Assembly (NCBI GenBank): GCA_017640445.1
Contig: JAEPQQ010000006.1
Location: 49,371-94,896 of the forward strand
Direction: 5' to 3'
DNA from: Bacteroidia bacterium
GTDB taxonomy: Bacteria > Bacteroidota > Bacteroidia > NS11-12g > UBA9320
Length of the DNA stretch: 45,526 nt
The stretch's first letter is position 1. Every line of letters starts with the position of its first letter. This document shows positions 25,303 through 34,930 of the stretch, piece after piece. A model generated the notes under the pieces. That model had not been told where the DNA came from, did not search any database, and saw only the letters and a list, made by a program, of their open reading frames with translations. Position numbers and translations under genes: made by a program.

Positions 25303-27447
25303 ATGAAGAGAATTTACTTGTTGTTGGCCCTTGTTTTTGTTGGGTTCGGCATGAAAGCAAAAGCCGATGAAGGCATGTGGCTTCCACATTTGATTCAAGG
25401 TCAAACCTACGACGAAATGGTTCGCCTTGGTATCAAACTTACTCCAGAACAGATTTATGACGTAAACAATTCGAGTCTGAAAGACGCTATTGTACGACTT
25501 GGCGGTGGTTTTTGTACCGGTGAGATGATTTCTGCTGAGGGCTTGATGTTGACAAACCACCACTGTGGTTTTAGCGCTATTCAGAGCCTTTCAAGTGTTG
25601 ATCACGACTACCTTCAGGATGGTTTCTGGGCAATGAAACGAAGCGACGAGCTTGCTGCTGGTTTCTCTGTTTCTTTTCTTGTAAAGATCGTAGACGTTAC
25701 AGACAAGGTAACCGAAGGCTTAACAGAAAGCATGAGCGCTCAAAGTCGTTCAGAAAAAATTCGTGGCCGATACAAAGATATTACCAAGGAATACGACGAT
25801 AAAGATGCCTACATCAGTTCAACCGTTAAGTCGTTTTACGAAGGCAACAAATACTATGTTTTTGTATACCAAACGTACCCAGATGTTCGATTGGTAGGAG
25901 CTCCTCCACAATCACTGGGTAAATATGGTGGTGATACGGATAACTGGATGTGGCCACGACACACATGTGACTTCTCCATGTTCCGAATTTACGCTGGTAA
26001 AGACAACAAACCGGCTGAGTACAGCACAGACAACGTACCTTATAAGCCTAAACACCACCTTCCTGTTTCAATGAAAGGTGTTGAAAAAGACGATTACGCC
26101 ATGATCTTTGGTTACCCAGGCAGCACCGACCGTTACCTTACTTCGTACGGTGTAAAGTTTGCTACAGATGTTGACCAACCTTCACGGGTAAAAGTAAGAC
26201 GAGCTAAGCTTGACATCTACGAGAAGTACATGACTCAGGATCAGGCTACCCGAATTGCATACGCTGCAAAACACGCTCAGGTTAGTAACTACTGGAAATA
26301 CTTCATTGGTCAAACCAAGGGTCTTAAGCGATTAAATGTATACGGTAAGAAGAAAAGTGAGGAGACTGCTTTCAATACCTGGGCTACAGCTGATGCCGAT
26401 CGTAAGAAACTATACGGAGACGTAATCAACTTGTACGAAAAAGGATTCCAAACCAAGCATAAGTACCAATTGTCTCAAACCTACATCAACGAAGCCATTT
26501 TCGGGATCGAATCAATCGCTTACGCTGCTGGTTTTAGAGGTCTTGCTTACAGCGAATCTGACGAAGACATCGCTGCTGCTGCGGCTGCATTGGCCATGGA
26601 AGCACCTGGCCACTTTAAAGATTTCCGAAGAGCCATTGACGAAGAGGTTTGCGCTGAAATGTTGATGCACTTCTACCAGGACATTCCAGTTGACCAACAA
26701 CCTGCCGACTTCGTAAAAATGGTTACTAAGTCGAAAGGAGACTTCAAGAAAATTGCGGCGAAATTGTTCAAGAAATCAATTATGGCAGACCAAGAAAAAG
26801 TAATGGCTTTCCTTGCCAAGCCAAATGTTAAGAAGCTTGAAAAAGACCCGATTTACAACATGATGAACACGTTCCTTGTGAACTACCTTGTAAACGTACG
26901 ACCAGCAATGGCTGAGGCCAATGAGTCGTTGAACAAGGCGAAACGTCTCTATGTTAAAGGTTTGATGGAAATGAACCCGGATCACCGATATGCATCGGAC
27001 GCCAACAGTACAATGCGTGTAACCTATGGAAAGGTATTGGACTACTTCCCTGCTGACGCAGTTCACTACAGCCACTTCACCACTATGGATGGAGTAATGG
27101 AAAAATACGTTCCTGGCGATTTGGAGTTTGACCTTCCAAAACGATTTATCGACCTGGCTGAGAAAAGAGAATATGGCAAGTACGCCGATAAGGACGGTGA
27201 GCTACACATTTGTTTCTTGTCGAACAACGACATTACAGGAGGTAACTCAGGTAGCCCGGTAATCAATGGCGAAGGTCATTTGATCGGTACCGCTTTCGAC
27301 GGTAACTGGGAAGCAATGAGTGGTGATATCGCCTTCGAAGACCAACTACAACGTACCATCTCAGTAGACATTCGATACACCTTATGGGTGATCGATGTAT
27401 TTGCTAAAGCTGGACATCTGGTTGACGAAATGACGATTATTAAATAA
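25303..27447 (+). CDS. S46 family dipeptidyl-peptidase, DPP7-like (hydrophobic P1 preference predicted)
   Basis: A 714-residue protein with a signal peptide (1-21, ending AKADEG). TNHHCGF at 84-90 holds the catalytic His, TDNWMWPRHTCDFS the Asp, and GGNSGSP the nucleophile S649. The residue 18 positions on is G667 (AFDGNW), as in DPP7, so cleavage after hydrophobic residues is predicted. It and the DPP11-like paralogue share the layout but have clearly diverged, so the pair is an ancient rather than recent duplication. Codons are strongly biased (GGT, GCT, AAC, TTC, CGA), suggesting high expression. It is a stand-alone unit ended by a strong bidirectional terminator. Confidence 0.94.
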   Translation: MKRIYLLLALVFVGFGMKAKADEGMWLPHLIQGQTYDEMVRLGIKLTPEQIYDVNNSSLKDAIVRLGGGFCTGEMISAEGLMLTNHHCGFSAIQSLSSVDHDYLQDGFWAMKRSDELAAGFSVSFLVKIVDVTDKVTEGLTESMSAQSRSEKIRGRYKDITKEYDDKDAYISSTVKSFYEGNKYYVFVYQTYPDVRLVGAPPQSLGKYGGDTDNWMWPRHTCDFSMFRIYAGKDNKPAEYSTDNVPYKPKHHLPVSMKGVEKDDYAMIFGYPGSTDRYLTSYGVKFATDVDQPSRVKVRRAKLDIYEKYMTQDQATRIAYAAKHAQVSNYWKYFIGQTKGLKRLNVYGKKKSEETAFNTWATADADRKKLYGDVINLYEKGFQTKHKYQLSQTYINEAIFGIESIAYAAGFRGLAYSESDEDIAAAAAALAMEAPGHFKDFRRAIDEEVCAEMLMHFYQDIPVDQQPADFVKMVTKSKGDFKKIAAKLFKKSIMADQEKVMAFLAKPNVKKLEKDPIYNMMNTFLVNYLVNVRPAMAEANESLNKAKRLYVKGLMEMNPDHRYASDANSTMRVTYGKVLDYFPADAVHYSHFTTMDGVMEKYVPGDLEFDLPKRFIDLAEKREYGKYADKDGELHICFLSNNDITGGNSGSPVINGEGHLIGTAFDGNWEAMSGDIAFEDQLQRTISVDIRYTLWVIDVFAKAGHLVDEMTIIK

Positions 27448-27465
27448 AGAAGATTTCTTCTTTCT

Positions 27466-27498
27466 AAAAGGGCTGGTGATTCATTCACCAGCCCTTTT
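27466..27498. terminator. strong bidirectional intrinsic terminator
   Basis: A perfect 14-base inverted repeat (27466-27479 and 27485-27498) encloses the five-base loop TTCAT. The arms end in AAAA and TTTT and continue in a T run to 27500, so it works in both directions. It ends the DPP7-like gene on the plus strand and the YyaL-type gene on the minus strand; the stop codon of the latter lies in the T run. Confidence 0.95.
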
Positions 27499-29535
27499 TT
27501 ATTGCATGTGCTTCAGCGCTTCTGCCAGGGATTCTACCGGTGCCTGACACGTATTGTTCTGGCACACATAAATCAATGTCTTACCCTTCTGATATCGGTG
27601 TTCGAAAACCGGTAGTTCATCACCGGTTTTACTTGCCATCACCAAGCTTCCAGGAAGGTACATAGAGTTTAACTCATTACGTAGCGTATGGCTCTCCTCT
27701 CCCACTATTACCACTTCGTTTACCACATGGCAATCATCCAATACAGCCAACATCCAATTGCTAAAACCTGAGCCGTAACTCGCTAATTTGGGCCCTATTT
27801 TAGCAATCATTTCCGACGCTTTATGTCCGTAGGATGCTTCGAGAAATAAGCGACTTAATTGAACCAGGTTCCTACACATGGTCGAATTGGAAGATGGTAC
27901 AACGGAGTCAAAATAGTCGACGTTCTTCACCACCAGGTCGGCACTTGCGTGAGGAGTAAAATTGAAGAAGCCGGTATCTTCCACGTAAAAATGCGAAAGG
28001 GTATAGTCACAAAGTTGTTTGGCAATCCTGGCCCAAACCACATTTGACGTAGCTGTATACAGATCCAGAAACGCCCTGGCCGTCCATGCATAATCCTCGA
28101 GAAACCCAGATATGGTGCTAACACCTTGCTTGTGACTGTGCCACAAGCTGTGGTCGTCGTTCATTTGGTGATCAACAATGAATTCTCCTGCGTTCAACGC
28201 CATGGCTAAAAAGCGTTCGTTTTGAGTAGCGTTATATGTCGTTGTAAGACCACTGATCATCATGGCATTCCAACTGGTTAGCACTTTATCGTCGAGACCC
28301 GGTGGTACCCGGTTCTGACGTTGTTGGTATAATTTAGATTTCCATTGTGAGACATGTTGTTCCAGCTGAACGACATCAAGGCCATATTTTAACATTGTTT
28401 CACCGGGCTCCGACCTCAGCAGAATGTAGTTTCCCTCTTCCCAGTGGCCTTTTTCGTTTACGTTGTAGTACGATGAAAATGCGTCAAAATCATCGCCTAG
28501 TAAATCCTGAAGTTCTTTCTTCTGCCAGACGTAAAACCGCCCTTCAACTCCTTCACTATCCGCATCATATGCCGAGTAAAACCCGTTCCCAGGGGCAGTC
28601 AGTTCGTTGTTTACAAACCGGCAAGTTTCGTTTATAACCTGATAATACTCAGGGTTTTGATTTCTCTTGTATGCCTGAGCGTATACCTCGAGCAGCAAGG
28701 CATTGTCGTAGAGCATTTTTTCAAAGTGTGGAATTTTCCAGGCGTTATCGACCGTATATCGCGCAAAACCGCCACCAATTTGATCGTAAATTCCTCCACG
28801 AGCCATCTTGGTCAGGCTCAAATCAACGAACGACATTACCGGTTGATTTTCGAAATGATGGGCGTACCGCATAAGAAATAACAGGTTATTAGGGATCGGA
28901 AACTTGGGCGCCCCCTCGTTTCCACCGTTTTCATGGTCGAAGCGCTGGCTCCATTGCAAAACAGATGCATCTACTTGCTTTAGCAAGTTCTCGTTGGACG
29001 AAGAAAAACCGGCGGTATACTTGATTTCTGAGGTTTGTTGTATGCCGGCCAGTAGTTTTTGGGCATAGTCCTCAAGCTTCGGCTTATTCGTTCTGAATTC
29101 ATGGTCGATTGTTTGCAACAGCTTCATCCAGTTCTCTTTCGGAAAGTATGTACCTGCATAGAATGGTCGGCCATCAGGAAAAGCAAAACAATTGAGTGGC
29201 CAACCACCTCTTCCCGTTATTAACTGAGCCGCATTCATGTACAACTGGTCCACATCCGGCCGTTCTTCACGATCCACTTTTATGCATACAAAGTTGGAAT
29301 TCATTAAGGCTGCAACCTCTTCGTCTTCAAAACTTTCGTGTTCCATTACATGGCACCAATGACAGGCCGAATAACCAACTGAAACCAGAATTGGTTTCCC
29401 AATTCGTTTGGCCTCTTCCAAAACATCTTCGTTCCAGGGCTTCCAATCAACCGGATTGTACGCGTGCTGAAGCAGATACGGACTGGTTTCGCCAATTAAT
29501 GCGTTTGGATTTGATTTCTTCTTTTCAACTGTCAT
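27499..29535 (-). CDS. YyaL/DUF255 family thioredoxin-domain protein
   Basis: A 678-residue protein. The N-terminal DUF255 thioredoxin-like domain (about 8-165) has the motif [10 protein letters not shown] (CHWC at 58-61) and follows the family pattern [15 protein letters not shown] large alpha/alpha-barrel domain resembling N-acylglucosamine epimerases follows (about 190-600, with [14 protein letters not shown] and [14 protein letters not shown]). The family includes human SPATA20; its biochemical role is uncertain. There is no signal peptide, so it is cytoplasmic. The ATG at 29535 matches family starts; a TTG at 29604 would add 23 residues without support. It is divergent from the repeat cargo gene at 29639. 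Confidence 0.93.
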   Translation of the reverse strand: MTVEKKKSNPNALIGETSPYLLQHAYNPVDWKPWNEDVLEEAKRIGKPILVSVGYSACHWCHVMEHESFEDEEVAALMNSNFVCIKVDREERPDVDQLYMNAAQLITGRGGWPLNCFAFPDGRPFYAGTYFPKENWMKLLQTIDHEFRTNKPKLEDYAQKLLAGIQQTSEIKYTAGFSSSNENLLKQVDASVLQWSQRFDHENGGNEGAPKFPIPNNLLFLMRYAHHFENQPVMSFVDLSLTKMARGGIYDQIGGGFARYTVDNAWKIPHFEKMLYDNALLLEVYAQAYKRNQNPEYYQVINETCRFVNNELTAPGNGFYSAYDADSEGVEGRFYVWQKKELQDLLGDDFDAFSSYYNVNEKGHWEEGNYILLRSEPGETMLKYGLDVVQLEQHVSQWKSKLYQQRQNRVPPGLDDKVLTSWNAMMISGLTTTYNATQNERFLAMALNAGEFIVDHQMNDDHSLWHSHKQGVSTISGFLEDYAWTARAFLDLYTATSNVVWARIAKQLCDYTLSHFYVEDTGFFNFTPHASADLVVKNVDYFDSVVPSSNSTMCRNLVQLSRLFLEASYGHKASEMIAKIGPKLASYGSGFSNWMLAVLDDCHVVNEVVIVGEESHTLRNELNSMYLPGSLVMASKTGDELPVFEHRYQKGKTLIYVCQNNTCQAPVESLAEALKHMQ

Positions 29536-29626
29536 GGCTTCAAGATTAGGTAATGAGAGTGAAATATTATGCGTAAAAACAAAATCATTATTCCCCTGAT
29601 GCAACTTTTAGCGTTTAATTTTAGTC

Positions 29627-29634
29627 TATTTTTG
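29627..29634 (+). promoter_or_regulatory. -7 promoter box of the repeat cargo gene
   Basis: TATTTTTG is a perfect TAnnTTTG match, and only four bases separate it from the ATG at 29639. The predicted transcription start therefore falls on the start codon itself, so the message is probably leaderless. Confidence 0.6.
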
Positions 29635-29638
29635 GTAT

Positions 29639-32600
29639 ATGATAATAGGACTCAAACAATCACGGTTGGCGCTTTTGGTCGTTTTTATATCCTTAATCTC
29701 AAACTTAACCACTGCCCAAATCACCACAATTGGCGACAATACCTTTGGCAGTAACACGTTTGGGCCGATGGTATGTAGAACCGACTCGAACAACGCCTTT
29801 AGCCGACATGCTTTTATTTACCCAAGTGCCAGCCTGGGTGATCTTCAACACGGCGACACCATACGAAGAATTGAGTTCTATAAGTTTGGGTTCAACACCT
29901 ATGCAGGTTCTCCAACGTTTAAAATGCACCTGAGTATGTCGGATACAGCCGACTTTGGTAATGACAATATTAAGAGTTGGTCCAATGAAGTTTCTGCCAC
30001 CGGAACAGTAAAGGTTTTTGATGGTGGTATATCAACCATTGTTGACGCCACACAGGGTTACAAGGCCTTCGATTTCGATAGTTTGTTTGTGTTTGATACT
30101 ACCAAAGGCAAGCATCTAAAAGTGTTTGTTGAGTTCACACAAACTACAAGACAACCAGCGGGAACAATTCCCAACTGGGCCTACGAAAGCGACATTTCTG
30201 TTCCTGCTTTTGTTTCTCAGAACGAAACCAAATACAACTTTAATTTTGGTACGGCACCTGACACGACTCGCTTCTCTCAGGTTAGAAAACCAAGTATTCG
30301 TATTTATCACCCGAGACACGACTCGACCATATCCATCGGAAACATCTATTGCCTTGGTGAGCTGGGAACGCTCATGAGCCCGATTGACACCATCCATGTG
30401 AGAATACGGAATACAGGTTACAAAAAGGTACGCAACCATGGAGTGGAGCTATCCATTATTGGGGCGAATACATTCAAAGACACGCTGTACATTGACAGTT
30501 TAGATGCTTTTGCAGAGCGGATGATTCACTTCACGTCATACAAGCCCAAGTCAAGAGGCATCGATTCGTTAACCATACGAAGTTTGAACGACGATTACGT
30601 TACCGACGATACCGGCTTCCTCAGAAGGCGAATTGGTCTAAACATTTTAAGCCATAACAACCCATTTGTTAACGATCAGCCGTTTGGAATCGGATTTAGT
30701 GGTGGAACAGGCGACTTTGTAGCAAAATATTATACCGATAGCAACTACATCAACCAGATTCAGATTGGCTTTCAATCCAACGGACTCGCCTTCCAACTTG
30801 GTATATGGGACGAAGATGCCAACGGACGCCCGGGCAACCTCATTTACAAATCGGACACCTTGTTTTCCAATGGAGGCAAGTATGTACAACCGGTTTTGCC
30901 CAAAGTTCAGGTAAAAGGAGGCTATTACGTTGGTATTTTGCAGATTCAAACCACCAACGTTGGATTCATTTACGAAACGGAAACACCCGTTCGGGATAAT
31001 GTTTTTTACTTTACCGCGCCTACCGGAAACACAACATGGACACCATTTTCACCAGGGTTTGACTACAATTTTGATATTCAGCCACGAATTCAGGTGGCCA
31101 ACGATGTAGCTGTTCTCCGGATTTCAAACCCAATTGCAAACGACACGTTTGAGTTTAGCCAAAGTGATTCACTGGCTCCAAAGGCCACAATTCTTAACTA
31201 CGGTGCGCGGGATCAAAAAATCCCATTTGATGTGGTGTGTGAAGCCCGAGACCAATTTGGCAACCTGATATACAAAAGCACCAAGGTTATTACACTTAAA
31301 GCCGATGACTCAACTGAGGTAACCTTCGATAAAACATTATCTCTTGCCAACTACGGCGACATCAATCTCATTGTATACACCAAACTGCCAACCGACCAGG
31401 CTTTGGAAAACGACACATTGGGTATCGATTTCGGCATTTATGTGAGTTATGATATTCAGGTTGAAAGCTTCTTTGACCCTGAAGACGGCAATCGCTACGA
31501 ATTAAACAAAGACAAAATAGCTCCTACGGTTCGAATGGTGAACTTTGGATCTAAAGATCAAAACGGTATTCGGGTTACATCAAGAATACGTCAGGGCAAC
31601 TTCTTTGCACAATCTCAAACCGTTACCATTGATCTCTTAGGTGGCGGAAGCCAAATACTAAGTTTTGACTCGATTACCATTCCATTCCATGGTGCAGTGG
31701 TATTCGAGGTGTTCTGTTGGAACCATATTGACTCGTTCCCAATTAATGACACAGCCAGAGTTACAGTGGATGTTATTCGAAGCAACGACTTAGGTATTCA
31801 CTCACTCATACGCCCACTCGACAGCTCGGTTTACACAAGAAATGAAACGTTTAGTCCGTACCTAAACTATCGGAACTACGGTCTTGCAGACCAAGACTCC
31901 GTTGTGGTTACATCGTACATTTATCAAACGGATGGAACCGTTATCTATCGCGATACTTCAAAGACCTCGGTGATCAAGCTTACTACTCGCCAGGCACTGT
32001 TTAAAGACTTTACAACTCCCGACTCTGCACAAACCTTGTATTTCTTTGCAAAAACGTGGATTGACGGGGATCAGAACCTAGATAACGACACCATAGAGTC
32101 CATCTTCTTTGTAAAAACCAAAACCGACCTTGAAGTAGTAGAATCATTGGCACCTACCAGCGATTCACTGTACCAGGTTGGTGATACACTTCGGCCCATC
32201 CTCGCCATTAAAAGCATAGGGATTAACCCAGTAGATCCTAACGTAAAAGTGCGAATTCGCATTTACGATGAAAATGGTCAGCTTCAGACGGAAGATTCGG
32301 TTTACACACCGGAGATGTTGATTGAAGGACAGCTTGACACACTTGCATTCGCCACCAAGTTTGTTCCAAAGTCGAAGGGAAGCTTTAAGGCTCAGTTCAT
32401 CCTGGAACACGATAAAGACGGTGAGCGATCGAATGACACACTGGAAGTGGTTTTTGACGTTTCCTACAAGTATTCATTCGCTTTGGTAGATATTGTTCAC
32501 CCTATTTCGGAAAAGAACTACCGCTTGAACCTCGATACCATTGAACCGTTCGTTGGTATACAAAACAATGGAATCCTTGATCTGGCAACTCCCTTGGTAT

Positions 32601-33418
32601 ACGAAATGACGATAACCGATGCTCTGTCGGCAGTAGTGTATTCTGATATCGATACGATTAAGGTACTGGAGGCAGGAGAATCGCTGGATATAATAGGCCG
32701 TAAATTTGCCCCTCCTGCGGTTGGACGTTATCAGTTTACTGTTGAAATCCGAAATGACGACGACCAGATAACCACCGACAATGAACTTTCGAATTTCTTT
32801 AACGTGAGCCTGGGAGACGATGTAAAACCTCTACGCTTCACCTTCCCTGAAATAGATTCAACTCTGTTCGCAAATCGCAGCAATGCACCCAGAGCCAAAT
32901 TCATTAATGTGGGCGACAGCGACCAAACTGATGGATTTAGTGTTTCGTATTTGGTAATGCGCAACGGGTCTACGTTATACAACTCCAACCGCACCATACT
33001 ACTGAACAGTGGTGACAGCCAGGAGGTAACGTTTGACGCAACGCTTAACCTTAAGGAGCCCGGTGAGTATACCATGATGATCATTACCCGTTTGGGCCCT
33101 GATCAGGTAAAACCAAATGATACATTGATTGGTACGTTTAACGTTGACTGGCACATATCGGTTGGCGACATCGACGTTCAAGCGGTGAAGGTATACCCCA
33201 ACCCTACCTCTCAACTGGTACAAGTAGAAACCGGAGGTCTTGAGTTAAAAGGCGTTCGATTGATCGATGCCCTGGGTAGGGACATGCCAGTTAAAACCTT
33301 GGAGCAAACCCCATCAGAAATACAACTTGATGTGAGCAGCCTCCCAAATCAGACGTACTGGTTGTATGTAGAAACAGCCACTGGTAGTGTTTGGAAGGAA
33401 GTTGTTGTACTACGGTAG
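29639..33418 (+). CDS. 1259-residue secreted repeat protein with T9SS sorting domain
   Basis: The signal peptide is residues 1-26 (KQSR then a hydrophobic core ending TTAQ). The N-terminal 480 residues form two beta-sandwich-like regions, unassigned. From residue 489 to about 1176 there are six tandem units of 112-117 residues. Each opens with a pattern like D-hydrophobic-x-V then P, has a midpoint NxG motif and ends before ND. They resemble CARDB-type bacterial adhesion modules. The C-terminal T9SS domain begins at VKVYPNPTS and ends KEVVVLR. A surface or released adhesin-like function is plausible. The start ATG is only four bases from its -7 box. It ends three bases from the convergent YwqK-repeat gene. 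Confidence 0.86.
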   Translation: MIIGLKQSRLALLVVFISLISNLTTAQITTIGDNTFGSNTFGPMVCRTDSNNAFSRHAFIYPSASLGDLQHGDTIRRIEFYKFGFNTYAGSPTFKMHLSMSDTADFGNDNIKSWSNEVSATGTVKVFDGGISTIVDATQGYKAFDFDSLFVFDTTKGKHLKVFVEFTQTTRQPAGTIPNWAYESDISVPAFVSQNETKYNFNFGTAPDTTRFSQVRKPSIRIYHPRHDSTISIGNIYCLGELGTLMSPIDTIHVRIRNTGYKKVRNHGVELSIIGANTFKDTLYIDSLDAFAERMIHFTSYKPKSRGIDSLTIRSLNDDYVTDDTGFLRRRIGLNILSHNNPFVNDQPFGIGFSGGTGDFVAKYYTDSNYINQIQIGFQSNGLAFQLGIWDEDANGRPGNLIYKSDTLFSNGGKYVQPVLPKVQVKGGYYVGILQIQTTNVGFIYETETPVRDNVFYFTAPTGNTTWTPFSPGFDYNFDIQPRIQVANDVAVLRISNPIANDTFEFSQSDSLAPKATILNYGARDQKIPFDVVCEARDQFGNLIYKSTKVITLKADDSTEVTFDKTLSLANYGDINLIVYTKLPTDQALENDTLGIDFGIYVSYDIQVESFFDPEDGNRYELNKDKIAPTVRMVNFGSKDQNGIRVTSRIRQGNFFAQSQTVTIDLLGGGSQILSFDSITIPFHGAVVFEVFCWNHIDSFPINDTARVTVDVIRSNDLGIHSLIRPLDSSVYTRNETFSPYLNYRNYGLADQDSVVVTSYIYQTDGTVIYRDTSKTSVIKLTTRQALFKDFTTPDSAQTLYFFAKTWIDGDQNLDNDTIESIFFVKTKTDLEVVESLAPTSDSLYQVGDTLRPILAIKSIGINPVDPNVKVRIRIYDENGQLQTEDSVYTPEMLIEGQLDTLAFATKFVPKSKGSFKAQFILEHDKDGERSNDTLEVVFDVSYKYSFALVDIVHPISEKNYRLNLDTIEPFVGIQNNGILDLATPLVYEMTITDALSAVVYSDIDTIKVLEAGESLDIIGRKFAPPAVGRYQFTVEIRNDDDQITTDNELSNFFNVSLGDDVKPLRFTFPEIDSTLFANRSNAPRAKFINVGDSDQTDGFSVSYLVMRNGSTLYNSNRTILLNSGDSQEVTFDATLNLKEPGEYTMMIITRLGPDQVKPNDTLIGTFNVDWHISVGDIDVQAVKVYPNPTSQLVQVETGGLELKGVRLIDALGRDMPVKTLEQTPSEIQLDVSSLPNQTYWLYVETATGSVWKEVVVLR
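31103..33166 (+). repeat. six tandem ~114-residue (about 343-bp) modules in the cargo gene
   Basis: Unit starts fall at residues 489, 605, 717, 830, 947 and 1061, with the last ending near 1176, so spacing is 116, 112, 113, 117, 114 and about 115. Conserved features at the start are DVAVLRI, DIQVES, DLGIHS, DLEVVES, FALVDI and DVKPLRF, each followed by a proline within about ten residues. DNA identity between units is low, so this is a protein-level, old repeat. Confidence 0.75.
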
Positions 33419-33421
33419 TTG

Positions 33422-34876
33422 TCAGTAAACTTCTTCCGAGATAAGTTCTCCATTTTCGTAGACTTCTTTTTTAACCAGAGCACCATTTGCGCTCCAGGTT
33501 AACTGTTCGCCTTCTTTTTTATCGTTTATCACGTTTACCGACGACTCCTTTTCTCCGTTGGTATGGTACCACGTCCATTGCCCGCTAGCGATGTTGTTTT
33601 CGTACATACCTTCCGTTCTCTTCTGTCCTCCCTCATAGTAGCCTACCATCTTTCCGTTCATATTGCCTTCTTTGTAAATAATGGTAGACATAGTTGTGCC
33701 ATCTTCAGCGTTGTAGGTCCATAAGCCTTCTCTGAGCCCGTTTTCCATCCATCCAAATGACTCGATCGCTCCGTTGTTGTGATACAAGGTATACTCGCCT
33801 GAACCATTCCAAACCATTTGACTTCCATCAGGTTTCCAGGAATTGTTCACCACAAACAAATCGTTTACGTATGTGCCGTTTTCCATCTTGTTTCCATTGG
33901 CATACCAGCGGGTCCAATCACCCTGTGGTAAACCATTGAGAACGGCGCCTTCTGATTCCAGTTGACCGTTTTCGTGATAATTCTGGTAATGACCATTGCC
34001 ATTGGCGACAAGTTGTTTGCCATCTCGTGTCCAAAAGCTTAAGACATAACGAGTTACACCTTCATAATTTAATACCGCCTGCCTCGTTCCATCTTCATAG
34101 TACGACTCCCAGAGTCCAGTTTCAGAGCCTTCGATGTAACTTCCCTGAGTGAGGAGTTGGCCGTTTTCGTACCAGTGTTTCCACTTACCTTCCCGTTGAT
34201 TACGTTCAAACGCTCCTTCCGAATTCAGGCTACCCGACTCATACCAGGATTGAGCCTTACCATGAAGTCGTCCTTCAACAAACACAGCCTCCTCAAACTT
34301 ATTCCCATTGGGGAAATACCGGGTTTTTAAGCCTTGTAACATTCCATGCTTGTAGTGAGCAACCTCAGTGACGTTTCCATCTTCATCCCACCAGGTCCAA
34401 ACACTGTCTTCCAGACCATTAAGATAGTACTGCACCGCTGCCTTTTGACCGTTTTCGTGCCAAAACTCCCACTCTCCTTCTTGTTTGTCATCCACGAGTT
34501 TGCCCCGTGCCTCTTTTTGACCATTTGGATATTCGTAGGTGGTTTTTCCATCATTAAATACAGCAAAACCAACAACTGCCAATACCGCGATAATGAGGCC
34601 AGCAAAAAGTGTATACGGTTTCTTAGACAGGCTCTTTTCCGTACTGAGATCGAGACTCAGGTCATTTGGAATTTGAGCACCTTGATATACACTGTCGCAG
34701 GCTTCGCAAGCCGCTACTTCGCGTTTGCCTATAGCAATAAAGGGAATCCAGAAAATGTGAAAGTATGATCGGAACAAATGGAAATACAACCGCCGTTCAC
34801 GACAGTTTGGGCAGGTATAAGCCCGCTCCTGATTGGGGTTCATCTTTTTCTCCCCGGTACCATAAAAAAAGAGCAT
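33422..34876 (-). CDS. membrane-anchored zinc-ribbon and YwqK/MORN-like repeat protein
   Basis: A 484-residue protein. An N-terminal zinc ribbon has YTCPNCRER and ACEACDS as the two CxxC pairs (about residues 21-60). The basic-hydrophobic segment FHIFWIPFIAIGKRE belongs to the same domain. A single membrane helix is at about 90-108 (TLFAGLIIAVLAVVGFAV). The rest is roughly 14-15 repeats of about 23 residues with the pattern GxWxxWYxNGQ, which is the YwqK (MORN_2) family. The YwqK name suggests an antitoxin link, but no toxin gene is adjacent. The ATG at 34876 (MLFFYGTG) is the family-typical start; a GTG at 34900 is less likely. Confidence 0.85.
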   Translation of the reverse strand: MLFFYGTGEKKMNPNQERAYTCPNCRERRLYFHLFRSYFHIFWIPFIAIGKREVAACEACDSVYQGAQIPNDLSLDLSTEKSLSKKPYTLFAGLIIAVLAVVGFAVFNDGKTTYEYPNGQKEARGKLVDDKQEGEWEFWHENGQKAAVQYYLNGLEDSVWTWWDEDGNVTEVAHYKHGMLQGLKTRYFPNGNKFEEAVFVEGRLHGKAQSWYESGSLNSEGAFERNQREGKWKHWYENGQLLTQGSYIEGSETGLWESYYEDGTRQAVLNYEGVTRYVLSFWTRDGKQLVANGNGHYQNYHENGQLESEGAVLNGLPQGDWTRWYANGNKMENGTYVNDLFVVNNSWKPDGSQMVWNGSGEYTLYHNNGAIESFGWMENGLREGLWTYNAEDGTTMSTIIYKEGNMNGKMVGYYEGGQKRTEGMYENNIASGQWTWYHTNGEKESSVNVINDKKEGEQLTWSANGALVKKEVYENGELISEEVY

Positions 34877-34915
34877 GTTTTGGTTTTTAGTTTTAGTCAC
34901 TCATTAGAGCGAGGC

Positions 34916-34923
34916 CAAAACTA
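34916..34923 (-). promoter_or_regulatory. -7 promoter box of the YwqK-repeat gene
   Basis: TAGTTTTG on the minus strand (34923 to 34916) is an exact match to TAnnTTTG, giving a leader of about 34 bases before the ATG at 34876. Confidence 0.55.
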
Positions 34924-34930
34924 ACCATTT

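Noticed and set aside
33422-34876. Calling the YwqK-repeat gene the antitoxin of a toxin-antitoxin pair
   Set aside because: No toxin-like gene is adjacent and the protein has a zinc ribbon and membrane helix; the name comes from repeat similarity only.
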